From: Gammaproteobacteria bacterium
GTDB taxonomy: Bacteria > Pseudomonadota > Gammaproteobacteria > Steroidobacterales > Steroidobacteraceae
DNA length: 46,874 nt
Direction: 5' to 3'
NCBI GenBank assembly: GCA_025350055.1
Contig: JANXYK010000034.1
Coordinates: forward strand, 1-46,874
Numbering within the stretch: position 1 is the first letter of the stretch; every line of letters starts with the position of its first letter. Positions 39,867-46,874 of the stretch are shown here, piece after piece. The notes under the pieces are model-generated. The model saw nothing but the letters and a program-made list of their open reading frames with translations, searched no databases and was not told the DNA's origin. A program made the translations under genes and the position numbers.

Positions 39867-40535
39867 GTGAAAACCCGCCTCGCCGTAAGTTGGCTCGCCC
39901 TGCTGGTCGTGCCCGCCGCCTTCTCGCCTGTCGCCTGGTCCAAAGGCTCCGCCACCGATGGCGCCGCCAAGGCCGCCACCTGCCTGGCCTGCCATGGTCC
40001 CAACGGCAACAGCACCAATCCCGAATGGCCGAGCCTGGCCGGGCAAGGCGCCGCCTACATCGAACACCAGCTGCACCTGCTGCACGATGGCCGGCGCGTC
40101 GGCAAGACCGGCGACGCCGCCGCGGGCCTGATGCCCCCGATGGCCGCCGTACTCGGCGACCAGGACATCGAGGATGTCGCGGCTTTCTACGCGGCACAGA
40201 CACCGACTGGCCTCGAGGCCGATCCTTCCTACTGGGAAGCGGGCGCGAAGCTGTATCGCGCGGGCAATCGCGAGCGCGGCATTCCCGCCTGCGCGGCCTG
40301 CCATGGCCCGGTGGGTCGCGGCAATCCGGCTTCGGGTTATCCGGCGCTGCGCGGCCAGCAGTCGATGTATGTGATCAAGCAGCTCGGTGCCTACAGCAGC
40401 GATGCGCGTTACACGAAGAACGACAAGGGTGCGAGCTTCGGTGGCGACAACGCCGCGATCATGCACACCATTGCCGCGCGTCTCACCGAGACTGACGTAC
40501 GCAATCTCGCTTCCTATGTCCAGGGCATGCGCTGA
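39867..40535 (+). CDS. Cytochrome c4 (dihaem)
   Basis: Periplasmic electron carrier of 222 residues. A signal peptide ending near SPVAWS is followed by two cytochrome domains with haem motifs CLACH (near residue 39) and CAACH (near residue 142). Each domain contains the expected methionine ligand region (LMPPMAAVLGDQD and the later AAIMHTIAARL). Two tandem haem domains are the cytochrome c4 layout; it typically feeds a cbb3-type or other terminal oxidase. The GTG start at 39867 is taken. The lipoprotein DsbA gene follows after two bases. Confidence 0.92.
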   Translation: MKTRLAVSWLALLVVPAAFSPVAWSKGSATDGAAKAATCLACHGPNGNSTNPEWPSLAGQGAAYIEHQLHLLHDGRRVGKTGDAAAGLMPPMAAVLGDQDIEDVAAFYAAQTPTGLEADPSYWEAGAKLYRAGNRERGIPACAACHGPVGRGNPASGYPALRGQQSMYVIKQLGAYSSDARYTKNDKGASFGGDNAAIMHTIAARLTETDVRNLASYVQGMR

Positions 40536-40536
40536 A

Positions 40537-41403
40537 ATGAACAAGCCCCGTGCACTGACTCTCATCGCGCTGCTGGCCCTCGCGGCCTGCTCGCGCGAAG
40601 CCACACCGCCGCCCGCCAATGCATCGGCCATGCCGCCCGCTGCGAGCAGCCCTGCGCCGGCCGGCACGCCTGCTGCCACTACACCCGTGGTGCCAGTACC
40701 CGCCTCGGAATCAGCGCCGGCGGCAAAGCCGGCAACGGCCAAGCCCGATGCGGCCGGTGGTGAAGATACGGCGCTTGACCGCGCCGCGGCGCTGCCGGCG
40801 ACGGCCAGCTTGCCGACGGGCAAGTGGACTGTGGGCACCCACTATCGTCCGGTGATGCCGGCGCAACCGACCGACACCGCGCCCGGCAAGGTCGAAGTGA
40901 TCGAGATGTTCTGGTATGCCTGCCCGCACTGCTACACGCTTGATCCGTATCTCGAGACCTGGCGCAAATCCAAGGCGGCCTATATCGATTTCCGGCGCGT
41001 GCCCGTTACCTGGGGCGATGTGCATCGCTCGCATGCGCGGCTGTTCTACACCCTGCAGGCACTCGGCAAGGAAGAAGCACTGCACAGCGCCGTATTTGGC
41101 GAAATGCACGACAAGAAGAACTACCTGTTCGCGCAGGGCGACGAAAAGGAAAGCATCTCTGCGCAGGTGGCCTTCGCCAAGGCGCACGGCATCAGCGAAA
41201 GCGACTTCATGAATGCCTACAATTCCTTCAGCGTGCAGACCAACATCCAGAAGGCCGACGAGCTGATGCGCCGCTACAAGGTCGAGGGCGTGCCGCTGGT
41301 GACCATCAACGGCAAATACCTGACCGATGTGAACATGGCCGGCACTCCCGCCAATGTGATCAGCATTATCAACGACCTCGCAGCGAGCGAAAAGCGCCGC
41401 TGA
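40537..41403 (+). CDS. dsbA: Thiol:disulfide interchange protein DsbA, lipoprotein form
   Basis: Periplasmic disulphide oxidase of 288 residues. The redox motif CPHC lies in MFWYACPHCYTLD near residue 128, and the cis-proline in VEGVPLVTINGKY near residue 249. Unlike E. coli DsbA, it has a lipobox (TLIALLALAAC), so Cys18 should be lipidated. A long Pro/Ala-rich linker (to about residue 75) then tethers the domain to a membrane. It starts one base after the cytochrome c4 stop, a common pairing because c-type cytochromes need thiol chemistry to mature. Confidence 0.92.
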   Translation: MNKPRALTLIALLALAACSREATPPPANASAMPPAASSPAPAGTPAATTPVVPVPASESAPAAKPATAKPDAAGGEDTALDRAAALPATASLPTGKWTVGTHYRPVMPAQPTDTAPGKVEVIEMFWYACPHCYTLDPYLETWRKSKAAYIDFRRVPVTWGDVHRSHARLFYTLQALGKEEALHSAVFGEMHDKKNYLFAQGDEKESISAQVAFAKAHGISESDFMNAYNSFSVQTNIQKADELMRRYKVEGVPLVTINGKYLTDVNMAGTPANVISIINDLAASEKRR

Positions 41404-41421
41404 GCGCGCGGCGAACAGGCC

Positions 41422-42241
41422 ATGTTGAACCTGTTCGCACTGCAGTCCGGTGGCGGCCTGCTGCGCCGCGAAGGCGAGTCATTCGCCGATGCGCTGTGGA
41501 TCGACCTGTTCGAGCCCAGCCCGGCGGAAGAGAACCTGGTCGAGCAGCACTTCGGCATCGATGTGCCGACGCGCGAGGAAATGCGCGAGATCGAGTCGTC
41601 CAACCGGCTCTATGAAGAAGGCGGTGCGCTCTATCTGACCTCGACCATGGTCACCAAGCTCGATACCGATCTGCCGCAGAATTCCCAGGTCACTTTCATC
41701 CTCAAGGTTGGCAAGCTGATCACCAACCGCTACACGGATCCCCTGCCCTTCAGGCGTTTCGCCAGTTACGCCGAGCGCCATGGCAGTGCCCGCGCCTCAG
41801 GCAGCGCGGTGCTGGCGGGCCTGATCGAAGCGCTGATCAACCGGGTGGCTCGATGTCATCGAGCGCGTGAGCGCCGACCTCAATGCCATCTCGGCCGAAG
41901 TGTTCACGCGCGCTGCGGCACGGCGGCGCGCGCTGGCATTCGTGCAGCAATCGAGCGCCATCGCGCTCAGCGACCACGCCTCGTTCCTGGGCAACAATGT
42001 GTCGTTCATCCTCGATGCCACGCTCGGCATGATCAGCATCGACCAGAACAACATCCTCAAGATCTTCTCGGTGGTGACCGTGTTCCTGCTGCCGCCCTCA
42101 GTGATCGGCGCCATCTACGGCATGAACTTCGAGCACATTCCCTGGCTGCATGCCGAATGGGGTTTTGCGGTGGCGCTGGGGATGATGGTGGCTTCGGCGG
42201 TGATTCCTTACGTCATATTCAAGCGCTGCGGCTGGCTCTAG
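41422..42241 (+). pseudogene. corA: Frameshifted and internally deleted CorA-family Mg2+ transporter
   Basis: Two frames together encode one CorA-like protein. The first (from ATG 41422) runs to ALINR; dropping one base at about 41851 restores VADVIERVSADL and leads into the second frame, which ends at 42241. The second part keeps SDHASFLGNNVSFILDATLG and the selectivity motif YGMNFEHIP, followed by a last transmembrane helix. Between VFTRAAARRR and SDHASF, roughly 50 residues of the normal stalk helix are missing. The rebuilt length is about 270 residues against some 320 in the family. Two independent lesions argue for decay rather than only a read error. Confidence 0.75.
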
Positions 42242-42323
42242 TGCTGCAGCTGCCGCTGGCAGCGCCCGGACCTGGCCTTGGGCGTGGCGGCCTACAGGGC
42301 GATCGGGTAACCTTGCGCGCCTT

Positions 42324-42400
42324 GCGCCCGTAGCTCAGCTGGATAGAGTGGCAGCCTCCGAAGCTGCAGGTCGTGGGTTCGAATCCCGCCGGGCGCGCCA
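42324..42400 (+). tRNA. tRNA-Arg (anticodon CCG)
   Basis: A 77-base cloverleaf. Acceptor GCGCCCG at 42324-42330 pairs with CGGGCGC at 42390-42396, followed by discriminator G and an encoded CCA (42398-42400). The D-arm GCTCAGCTGGATAGAGT, anticodon stem GCAGC/GCTGC with loop CTCCGAA, and T-arm GGGTTCGAATCCC are intact. The anticodon CCG reads the arginine codon CGG. It lies between the corA remnant and the cytochrome c5 gene. Confidence 0.97.
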
Positions 42401-42454
42401 TGGATACTGACGCTATAATTCGCGCACTTCCGCTTAACTCCCAACGGATCGAAC

Positions 42455-42970
42455 GTGAGCAAGCACGACACACATTTCTTCAATAACTTCAGCATCGTCA
42501 TCGTTGGCCTCATCGCCGTGGCGATCGCGATCTTCGCGCTGGCGCGCAGCGTCGCGGCGCGCACCCAGGTGCCCGAGACCTACTCCGATCCGAAGTACGT
42601 CGAGAGCGTAGGCGAGCGCACTAAGCCCTTCGTGCGGGTGGCGGTGGCTGGCAAGGACAATTCCGCGCTCAAGATCGAGGCGCCTGCTGCCGCCATGACG
42701 ATTGCACTGGCCGTGCCTAAAGACGGCGCGGCGCTCTACGATGCCGTGTGCAAGACCTGCCACGCCACGGGCCTGGTTGGCTCGCCCAAGTTTGGCGATC
42801 ACGCCGCCTGGGCGCCGCGCATCGCCAAGGGCAAGCCGGCCCTGTACGACCACGCGCTCCAGGGCTATGCCGGTACTTCAGGCGTGATGCCTCCCAAGGG
42901 CGGCCGCACGGATCTCAGCGACGATCTGATCAAGCAGGGCGTCGATTTCCTGGTGTCTAAAGCCCAATAG
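42455..42970 (+). CDS. Membrane-anchored c-type cytochrome (cytochrome c5 family)
   Basis: A 171-residue cytochrome. One uncleaved N-terminal membrane helix (IVIVGLIAVAIAIFALA) anchors it in the inner membrane. The haem motif CKTCH lies near residue 100 in ALYDAVCKTCHATGLVGSPKFGD, and the methionine ligand lies in SGVMPPKGG near residue 148, the classic cytochrome c5 pattern. The start is GTG at 42455, with a TATAAT at 42414-42419 as a possible -10. It overlaps the 3' end of the convergent comM gene by 14 bases. Confidence 0.9.
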   Translation: MSKHDTHFFNNFSIVIVGLIAVAIAIFALARSVAARTQVPETYSDPKYVESVGERTKPFVRVAVAGKDNSALKIEAPAAAMTIALAVPKDGAALYDAVCKTCHATGLVGSPKFGDHAAWAPRIAKGKPALYDHALQGYAGTSGVMPPKGGRTDLSDDLIKQGVDFLVSKAQ

Positions 42971-44555
42971 CCCGCGATGCAGCCGGCGCCGCCGGCAGCG
43001 CGCCGGTGTTGGGCCGGTAGCTCGCGGCCTCGCCGATCTGCGCGATCCCGATCTCTTCCAGGCCATCCAGGTCTGCAATGGTGCGCGCCACCTTCAGCAG
43101 GCGGTAGTAGCCGCGCGCCGATAATCCCAAGGTTTCCGCGACCTGCAGCAACAGGCGCCGGGCATCGGCAGCCACGCCGCAGTGCGTCCTGATGCCGGCG
43201 TGATCGAGCCTGGCGTTGCAGGCCTGCTGGCGTTGCTGCTGGCGGCAGCGCGCCGCGATCACGCGCTCACCCAGCCGGACGGCGTCGAAATGGGCCGCTT
43301 CGGGATGGGCGCCGTCGACACTGGCGCCAGCGAGCTGCCGCAGCTCCACTCGCGGCACCTCGATCTGCAGGTCGATGCGATCGAGCAGCGGACCGGAGAT
43401 CCGCTCCCGGTAATGTTGCACGCGTCGCGCGCTGCAGCGGCAGGCGCGCCGGGCATCGCCCAGATACCCGCAGGGGCAAGGGTTCATGGCCGCCACCAGC
43501 TGGAACTGCGCCGGCAGTTCAAGTCGCTCGGCAGCACGCGCAATGGTGATCACCCCGGCCTCGAGCGGTTCGCGCAGGGCCTCGAGCACGCGCCGGTCGT
43601 ACTCGGGCAGCTCGTCGAGGAACAGCACACCGTGGTGGGCGAGACTGATCTCGCCGGCGCGCAGGTGTGAGCCACCGCCGACGATGGCGCTGGCAGAGGC
43701 CGCGTGGTGCGGCGCCCGGTACGGACGCTGGCCCCAGCGCGCCGGATCAAAACCCTGCGGACCTATGGAGGCTATGCCGGCGACTTCCATGGCTTCCTGC
43801 TCCGCCAGTGGCGGTAGCAGCGCGACCAGCCGCGAGGCCAGCATGCTTTTGCCACTGCCGGGCGGGCCGATCATGAGCAGGCTGTGACCGCCGCCGGCAG
43901 CGATCTCGAGGGCGCGTTTGGCGCGCCATTGGCCTTTTACGTCGTCTAAGGAGTCAGATTGACTCTCTTGAGAAACAATAGGGCTGGCTTCGCCCGTGCG
44001 TTCCGCGCGGGCTCCGGCCGCCGCGGCACCCCTGGACTCAGGTGCCTGGGCCCCACCCAGATGACGACACACGGCGCTCAAGTCGGCGAAGCCCGCGACC
44101 CCGTGCTGGCGCAAAAGTCGCACCTCGGACAAATCGCCGAGCGGTATCACCATCGGGTGGCCGGCGCGCGCGGCATGCACGGCGGCCAACAGCAGCCCGC
44201 GCACCGGCCGCAGCTCGCCATCGAGCCCCAGCTCGCCAAAGCACTCGGGCGGCTCGCCCTTTAGCGGCAACTGGCCGCTGGCGATCAGTAGCGCGAGGGC
44301 GATGGGCAGGTCGTAGCGGCCGCCCTCTTTCGAGAGCTCGACCGGCGCCAGGTTGACGGTGATGCGGCCGGCGGGAAATTCGTAACCTGAATTTAGGATC
44401 GCCGAGCGCACCCGCTCGCGGCTCTCGCGCACCACCGGGGCTGGCAGACCCACGATGGAGAAACCCGGGAGGCCGCTGCCCAGGTGCGCCTCGATCTGCA
44501 CCAGCGGGGCCGCGAGCCCGAGCTGCGCCCGGCTCGGCACCCGCGCGATGCTCAC
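42957..44555 (-). CDS. comM: ComM/YifB-family Mg-chelatase-like AAA+ protein
   Basis: AAA+ helicase that drives branch migration during natural transformation in Vibrio and Haemophilus. Over 532 residues: an N-terminal Lon-protease-like domain (GLPGFSIVGLPAPVVRESRE to PLGDLSEVRLL), an Ala/Glu-rich linker, then the AAA+ module. The module has Walker A GPPGSGKS, the sensor stretch FLDELPEYDRRVLEALREPL, a cysteine cluster MNPCPCGYLGD/RRACRCS, and GPLLDRIDLQIEVPRV. The GTG start overlaps the ubiK stop (GTGA). Confidence 0.93.
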   Translation of the reverse strand: MSIARVPSRAQLGLAAPLVQIEAHLGSGLPGFSIVGLPAPVVRESRERVRSAILNSGYEFPAGRITVNLAPVELSKEGGRYDLPIALALLIASGQLPLKGEPPECFGELGLDGELRPVRGLLLAAVHAARAGHPMVIPLGDLSEVRLLRQHGVAGFADLSAVCRHLGGAQAPESRGAAAAGARAERTGEASPIVSQESQSDSLDDVKGQWRAKRALEIAAGGGHSLLMIGPPGSGKSMLASRLVALLPPLAEQEAMEVAGIASIGPQGFDPARWGQRPYRAPHHAASASAIVGGGSHLRAGEISLAHHGVLFLDELPEYDRRVLEALREPLEAGVITIARAAERLELPAQFQLVAAMNPCPCGYLGDARRACRCSARRVQHYRERISGPLLDRIDLQIEVPRVELRQLAGASVDGAHPEAAHFDAVRLGERVIAARCRQQQRQQACNARLDHAGIRTHCGVAADARRLLLQVAETLGLSARGYYRLLKVARTIADLDGLEEIGIAQIGEAASYRPNTGALPAAPAASRAIGL

Positions 44556-44806
44556 GACTGCGGGCGCGCCACCCTGGCTTCAAGCTCGCTGATGCGCGCC
44601 TCGAGCGCGGCGATGCGCTCGCGCGCCCGCTCGAGCACCCGCGACTGCACCTCGAACTCGCTGCGCGAGGCCAGATCGAGCTTGCCTGCGGCACCCTGCA
44701 GCACCGCGCGGAAATTGCTCTCGACTTCGCCCTTCAGCGCCCCCAGTGCACCCGGCAGCCCGGCGGCGAAACGCCGCGCCAGTTCATCGATGTGGAGCGC
44801 TTCCAT
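44552..44806 (-). CDS. ubiK: Ubiquinone biosynthesis accessory factor UbiK
   Basis: An 84-residue BMFP-domain protein. It forms a trimeric coiled coil and helps the Ubi complex bind lipid; in E. coli it works with UbiJ. The helices are visible as DELARRFAAGLPGALGALKG and NFRAVLQGAAGKLDL, and the C-terminal coiled coil as RIAALEARISELEARVA. It is translationally coupled to comM, the standard neighbour of ubiK (yqiC) in many proteobacteria. It is transcribed away from the PII-amtB operon, with a 238-base gap containing nitrogen-control sites. Confidence 0.9.
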   Translation of the reverse strand: MEALHIDELARRFAAGLPGALGALKGEVESNFRAVLQGAAGKLDLASRSEFEVQSRVLERARERIAALEARISELEARVARPQS

Positions 44807-44854
44807 GGATCACCTCAACTCGTATGGCCGTTGCCCTGAAATCGCGCGCACGGG

Positions 44855-44879
44855 TGGTGGCTGCCACCAGATTGGTGCA
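44855..44879. promoter_or_regulatory. Putative NtrC-type enhancer site with overlapping palindrome
   Basis: GCCACC-AGATT-GGTGCA at 44863-44879 has the CACC-N5-GGTG core of NtrC boxes (consensus TGCACC-N5-GGTGCA). It overlaps a perfect 15-base palindrome TGGTGGCTGCCACCA at 44855-44869. The site lies about 50 bases before the -24 element, closer than most NtrC enhancers. Confidence 0.5.
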
Positions 44880-44929
44880 GAACGCCGCCAGCAGCTGCCG
44901 CACGGCCCCGAATTCGGGCCCTTTGCCCG

Positions 44930-44945
44930 TGGCACGCTTTCTGCA
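44930..44945 (+). promoter_or_regulatory. Sigma-54 promoter of the PII-amtB operon
   Basis: TGGCACGCTTTCTGCA at 44930-44945 has GG-N10-GC spacing exact to the sigma-54 rule, and the full -24 element TGGCACG. The -12 element is CTGCA (consensus TTGCA). Transcription would start near 44956, about 90 bases before the PII start. Confidence 0.82.
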
Positions 44946-45044
44946 CTTAAGGCTCAGCGGCGTGCGCGTCGATCCGGAGGATACGCGCACCGTCCTGCTA
45001 CCGGAATAGCGGATTCTGAGTCGATTCGCCCAGAAAGGCAGAGC

Positions 45045-45332
45045 ATGAAAATGATCAGCGCGGTCGTGCGCCCTTTCAAGCTGGATGAGCTGCGCAATGC
45101 GATTGCGCAGCTCGGCGTGCAGGGCGTCACCGTGACCGAAGTGCACGAGCTCGACTCGGGTCCACGCAGCAAGGTCGAGATCGCCATCGACGGCGCGATC
45201 ACCGAACCCGTGCTCGAGGCCATCGCCAACGTGGCGCGCACGGGCCGCAAGGGCGATGGCCGCATCCTGCTCGCGAACCTCGAGCAGGCCATCCGCATCC
45301 GTCCCGGCGAGACCGGCACAGCCGCCACTTGA
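45045..45332 (+). CDS. PII signalling protein lacking the T-loop (GlnK/GlnB-like)
   Basis: A 95-residue PII protein, about 17 residues shorter than the usual 112. The start (MKMISAVVRPFKLDELRNAI) and the C-terminal signature TGRKGDGRI...RIRPGET are normal, so the ATP-binding B- and C-loop regions remain. The middle reads VTVTEVHELDSGPRSKVEIA: the whole T-loop, including the tyrosine that is uridylylated and the arginine that enters AmtB, is missing. It should bind nucleotides but could not be uridylylated or plug AmtB in the known way. It stands just upstream of amtB and downstream of a sigma-54 promoter. Confidence 0.85.
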   Translation: MKMISAVVRPFKLDELRNAIAQLGVQGVTVTEVHELDSGPRSKVEIAIDGAITEPVLEAIANVARTGRKGDGRILLANLEQAIRIRPGETGTAAT

Positions 45333-45370
45333 AGTTCCATCACATGAATCATCAGCTGGGAGTCGCAAGC

Positions 45371-46843
45371 ATGCGCATTGTAGTGTTGAAGAAAATCCGC
45401 TGGCCGGACGCAGGAATACTGCTGGCAGCATTCGTGGCCTTGTTCCTGGCACTGGCGCCGCTAAGCGCAGCGCCGGCGTTGGCCGACGAGGCAGCGGCCC
45501 CCGCAGCTGCGGCCGCGACGCCTGCTGCCGCTGATGCCGCCGCACCCGCGGCGGCCGCCGCCGCGCCAACCGCCGCCGCACCGGCGGCAGCGCCCGCACC
45601 CACCGAACCCTTCCTGGTCGCCAACGACAAGATCAACTCGGGCGACACCGCCTGGATGCTGACCTCGACAGCGCTGGTGCTGCTGATGACCATACCGGGT
45701 CTGGCGCTCTTCTACGGCGGCATGGTGCGCAAGAAGAACGTGCTGGCGACGCTGATGCAAAGCTTCGCGATCACCTGCCTGGTCACCGCGCTGTGGTGGG
45801 TGGTCGGCTACTCGATCGCCTTCACGCCCGGCAGCACACCGTTCCTCGGCTCCTTTGGGCACTCGCTGCTCGACGGCGTGCGCTACCTGAAGGATGCCGG
45901 CCAGACCAGCGTCTCGCATATCGCCAGCACGATTCCTGAAAGCGTGTTCGCGATGTTCCAGCTGACCTTCGCGATCATCACGCCGGCGCTGATCTGCGGC
46001 TCCTTTGCCGAGCGCATGAAATTCTCGGCGATGCTGTGGTTCATGGGCATCTGGTTGCTGGTGGTGTATTGCCCGATCGCGCACATGGTCTGGGAGCCCT
46101 CGGGCTACTTGGCTGGCAAAGGCGTTCTCGACTTCGCCGGCGGCACGGTGGTGCACATCAACGCCGGCATCGCGGGCCTCGCCACGGCACTGATGCTAGG
46201 CAAGCGCCAGGGCCTGGGCCGTGAATCGATGGCGCCGCACAACCTGACGCTGACGCTGATCGGTGCCTCGCTCCTGTGGGTGGGCTGGTTCGGCTTCAAT
46301 GCCGGTTCGGCCACGGCCTCGGACGGACGCGCCGGCATGGCGATGACCGTCACGCAGATCGCCACCGCGATCGCGGCGCTGGCCTGGATGTTCACGGAGT
46401 GGGTCGCCAAGGGCAAACCCAGCGTGCTCGGCATCGCCTCGGGCGCCGTCGCCGGCCTGGTGGCGATCACGCCGGCTTCGGGTTTCGTAGGCCCCAACGG
46501 CTCGGTGATCATCGGCATCGCCGCTGGCGTGCTGTGCTACTTCGCCTCGACCTCGCTCAAAAAAGCGCTGGGCTACGACGACTCGCTCGACGCCTTCGGC
46601 GTGCACTGCATCGGCGGCATTGTCGGCGCACTGCTGACCGGTGCGCTGGTGAGCAAGGAAATCAGCGGCTCCGAGGGCTCGGTGCTGACGCAGCTGCTGG
46701 GTGTAAGCGTGACGCTGATCTACGGCTTCATCGCCAGCATCATCATCCTCAAGGTCATTGACCTGACCATTGGCCTCCGGGTCAGCAGCGATGACGAACG
46801 CGAAGGCCTGGACATCGCGCTGCATGGCGAGCATGTGGATTAA
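45371..46843 (+). CDS. amtB: Ammonium transporter AmtB
   Basis: Trimeric ammonium channel, 490 residues from ATG 45371, which has GGGAG eight bases upstream; ATG 45344 and TTG 45329 in the same frame are alternatives. A signal segment (LLAAFVALFLALAPLSA) is followed by an Ala/Pro-rich linker of about 45 residues, then eleven membrane helices. Conserved parts are LALFYGGMVRKKNVLATLMQ, the region FDFAGG-type (here LDFAGGTVVHINAGIAGLA) with the pore histidine, WFGFNAGSA, and the second pore histidine in FGVHCIGGIVGALLTG. It is the usual partner of GlnK, in this case a T-loop-less form. Confidence 0.95.
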   Translation: MRIVVLKKIRWPDAGILLAAFVALFLALAPLSAAPALADEAAAPAAAAATPAAADAAAPAAAAAAPTAAAPAAAPAPTEPFLVANDKINSGDTAWMLTSTALVLLMTIPGLALFYGGMVRKKNVLATLMQSFAITCLVTALWWVVGYSIAFTPGSTPFLGSFGHSLLDGVRYLKDAGQTSVSHIASTIPESVFAMFQLTFAIITPALICGSFAERMKFSAMLWFMGIWLLVVYCPIAHMVWEPSGYLAGKGVLDFAGGTVVHINAGIAGLATALMLGKRQGLGRESMAPHNLTLTLIGASLLWVGWFGFNAGSATASDGRAGMAMTVTQIATAIAALAWMFTEWVAKGKPSVLGIASGAVAGLVAITPASGFVGPNGSVIIGIAAGVLCYFASTSLKKALGYDDSLDAFGVHCIGGIVGALLTGALVSKEISGSEGSVLTQLLGVSVTLIYGFIASIIILKVIDLTIGLRVSSDDEREGLDIALHGEHVD

Positions 46844-46874
46844 GTAGCAGCTTCAGGCTGTACTTCAGGGCCCC

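Noticed and set aside
46844-46874. Terminator after amtB
   Set aside because: Only 31 bases remain, with no perfect stem or T-tract in view.

Overview
This is a high-GC (roughly 64-66% by eye) chromosomal window from a gammaproteobacterium. The gene set (tamA-tamB, polA and ysxC as near neighbours, ubiK-comM, cytochrome c4 with DsbA, a PII-amtB pair) and a candidate sX13-type small RNA downstream of polA point to a relative of the Xanthomonadales/Steroidobacterales/Nevskiales. The species cannot be named from sequence alone. The window is densely packed, with many 4-base ATGA or GTGA overlaps.

Layout. 1-3.5 kb (minus): an ABC-2 exporter pair (YadG/YadH type), a secreted CsgG-like/SH3 protein and an unrecognised protein. 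3.6-10.7 kb (plus): an orphan FlhC-like regulator, NADH pyrophosphatase NudC, and the TamA-TamB outer-membrane assembly pair. 10.8-12.2 kb: an IS110/IS1111-type element with 15-bp inverted repeats, abutting an SPFH-domain gene. 13.3-19.2 kb: small accessory and stress genes, in a five-gene minus-strand run (GFA, two GNATs, TMEM175-like channel, GFA) and a four-gene run (VOC, GST, TauE, Ogt). A CheD homologue lacking its catalytic cysteine lies between the two runs.

19.4-26.4 kb: an arginine biosynthesis operon argR-argG-X-argC-argD-argF'-argB, preceded by two ARG-box-like palindromes spaced exactly as in E. coli. It resembles the Bacteroidetes pathway, which uses N-acylornithine carbamoyltransferase, and argH at 29.4 kb is also of that type. 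No recognisable N-acetylglutamate synthase is present. Gene X is a P-loop protein resembling DUF1611/DgcN and is the best local candidate for that missing step. 26.5-34.6 kb is accessory: two FkbM methyltransferases, an Xre-RES toxin-antitoxin pair, argH, a small membrane protein, lptM, and a compact FkbH-ACP-VOC-hexapeptide acyltransferase operon running into polA.

34.6-46.9 kb: polA; an AraC-GyrI regulator split by a frameshift; an outer-membrane barrel protein; the sX13-like RNA; ysxC; cytochrome c4; a lipoprotein DsbA; a decayed corA; tRNA-Arg(CCG); a membrane cytochrome c5; comM-ubiK; and a sigma-54 promoter driving a PII protein without a T-loop plus amtB.

The observations most worth following are gene X together with the substrate-specificity residue of ArgF', the T-loop-less PII, the sX13-like RNA, the CheD homologue without its catalytic cysteine, and the FkbH-ACP-acyltransferase cassette. 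All calls are from reading the sequence; no database search was run.
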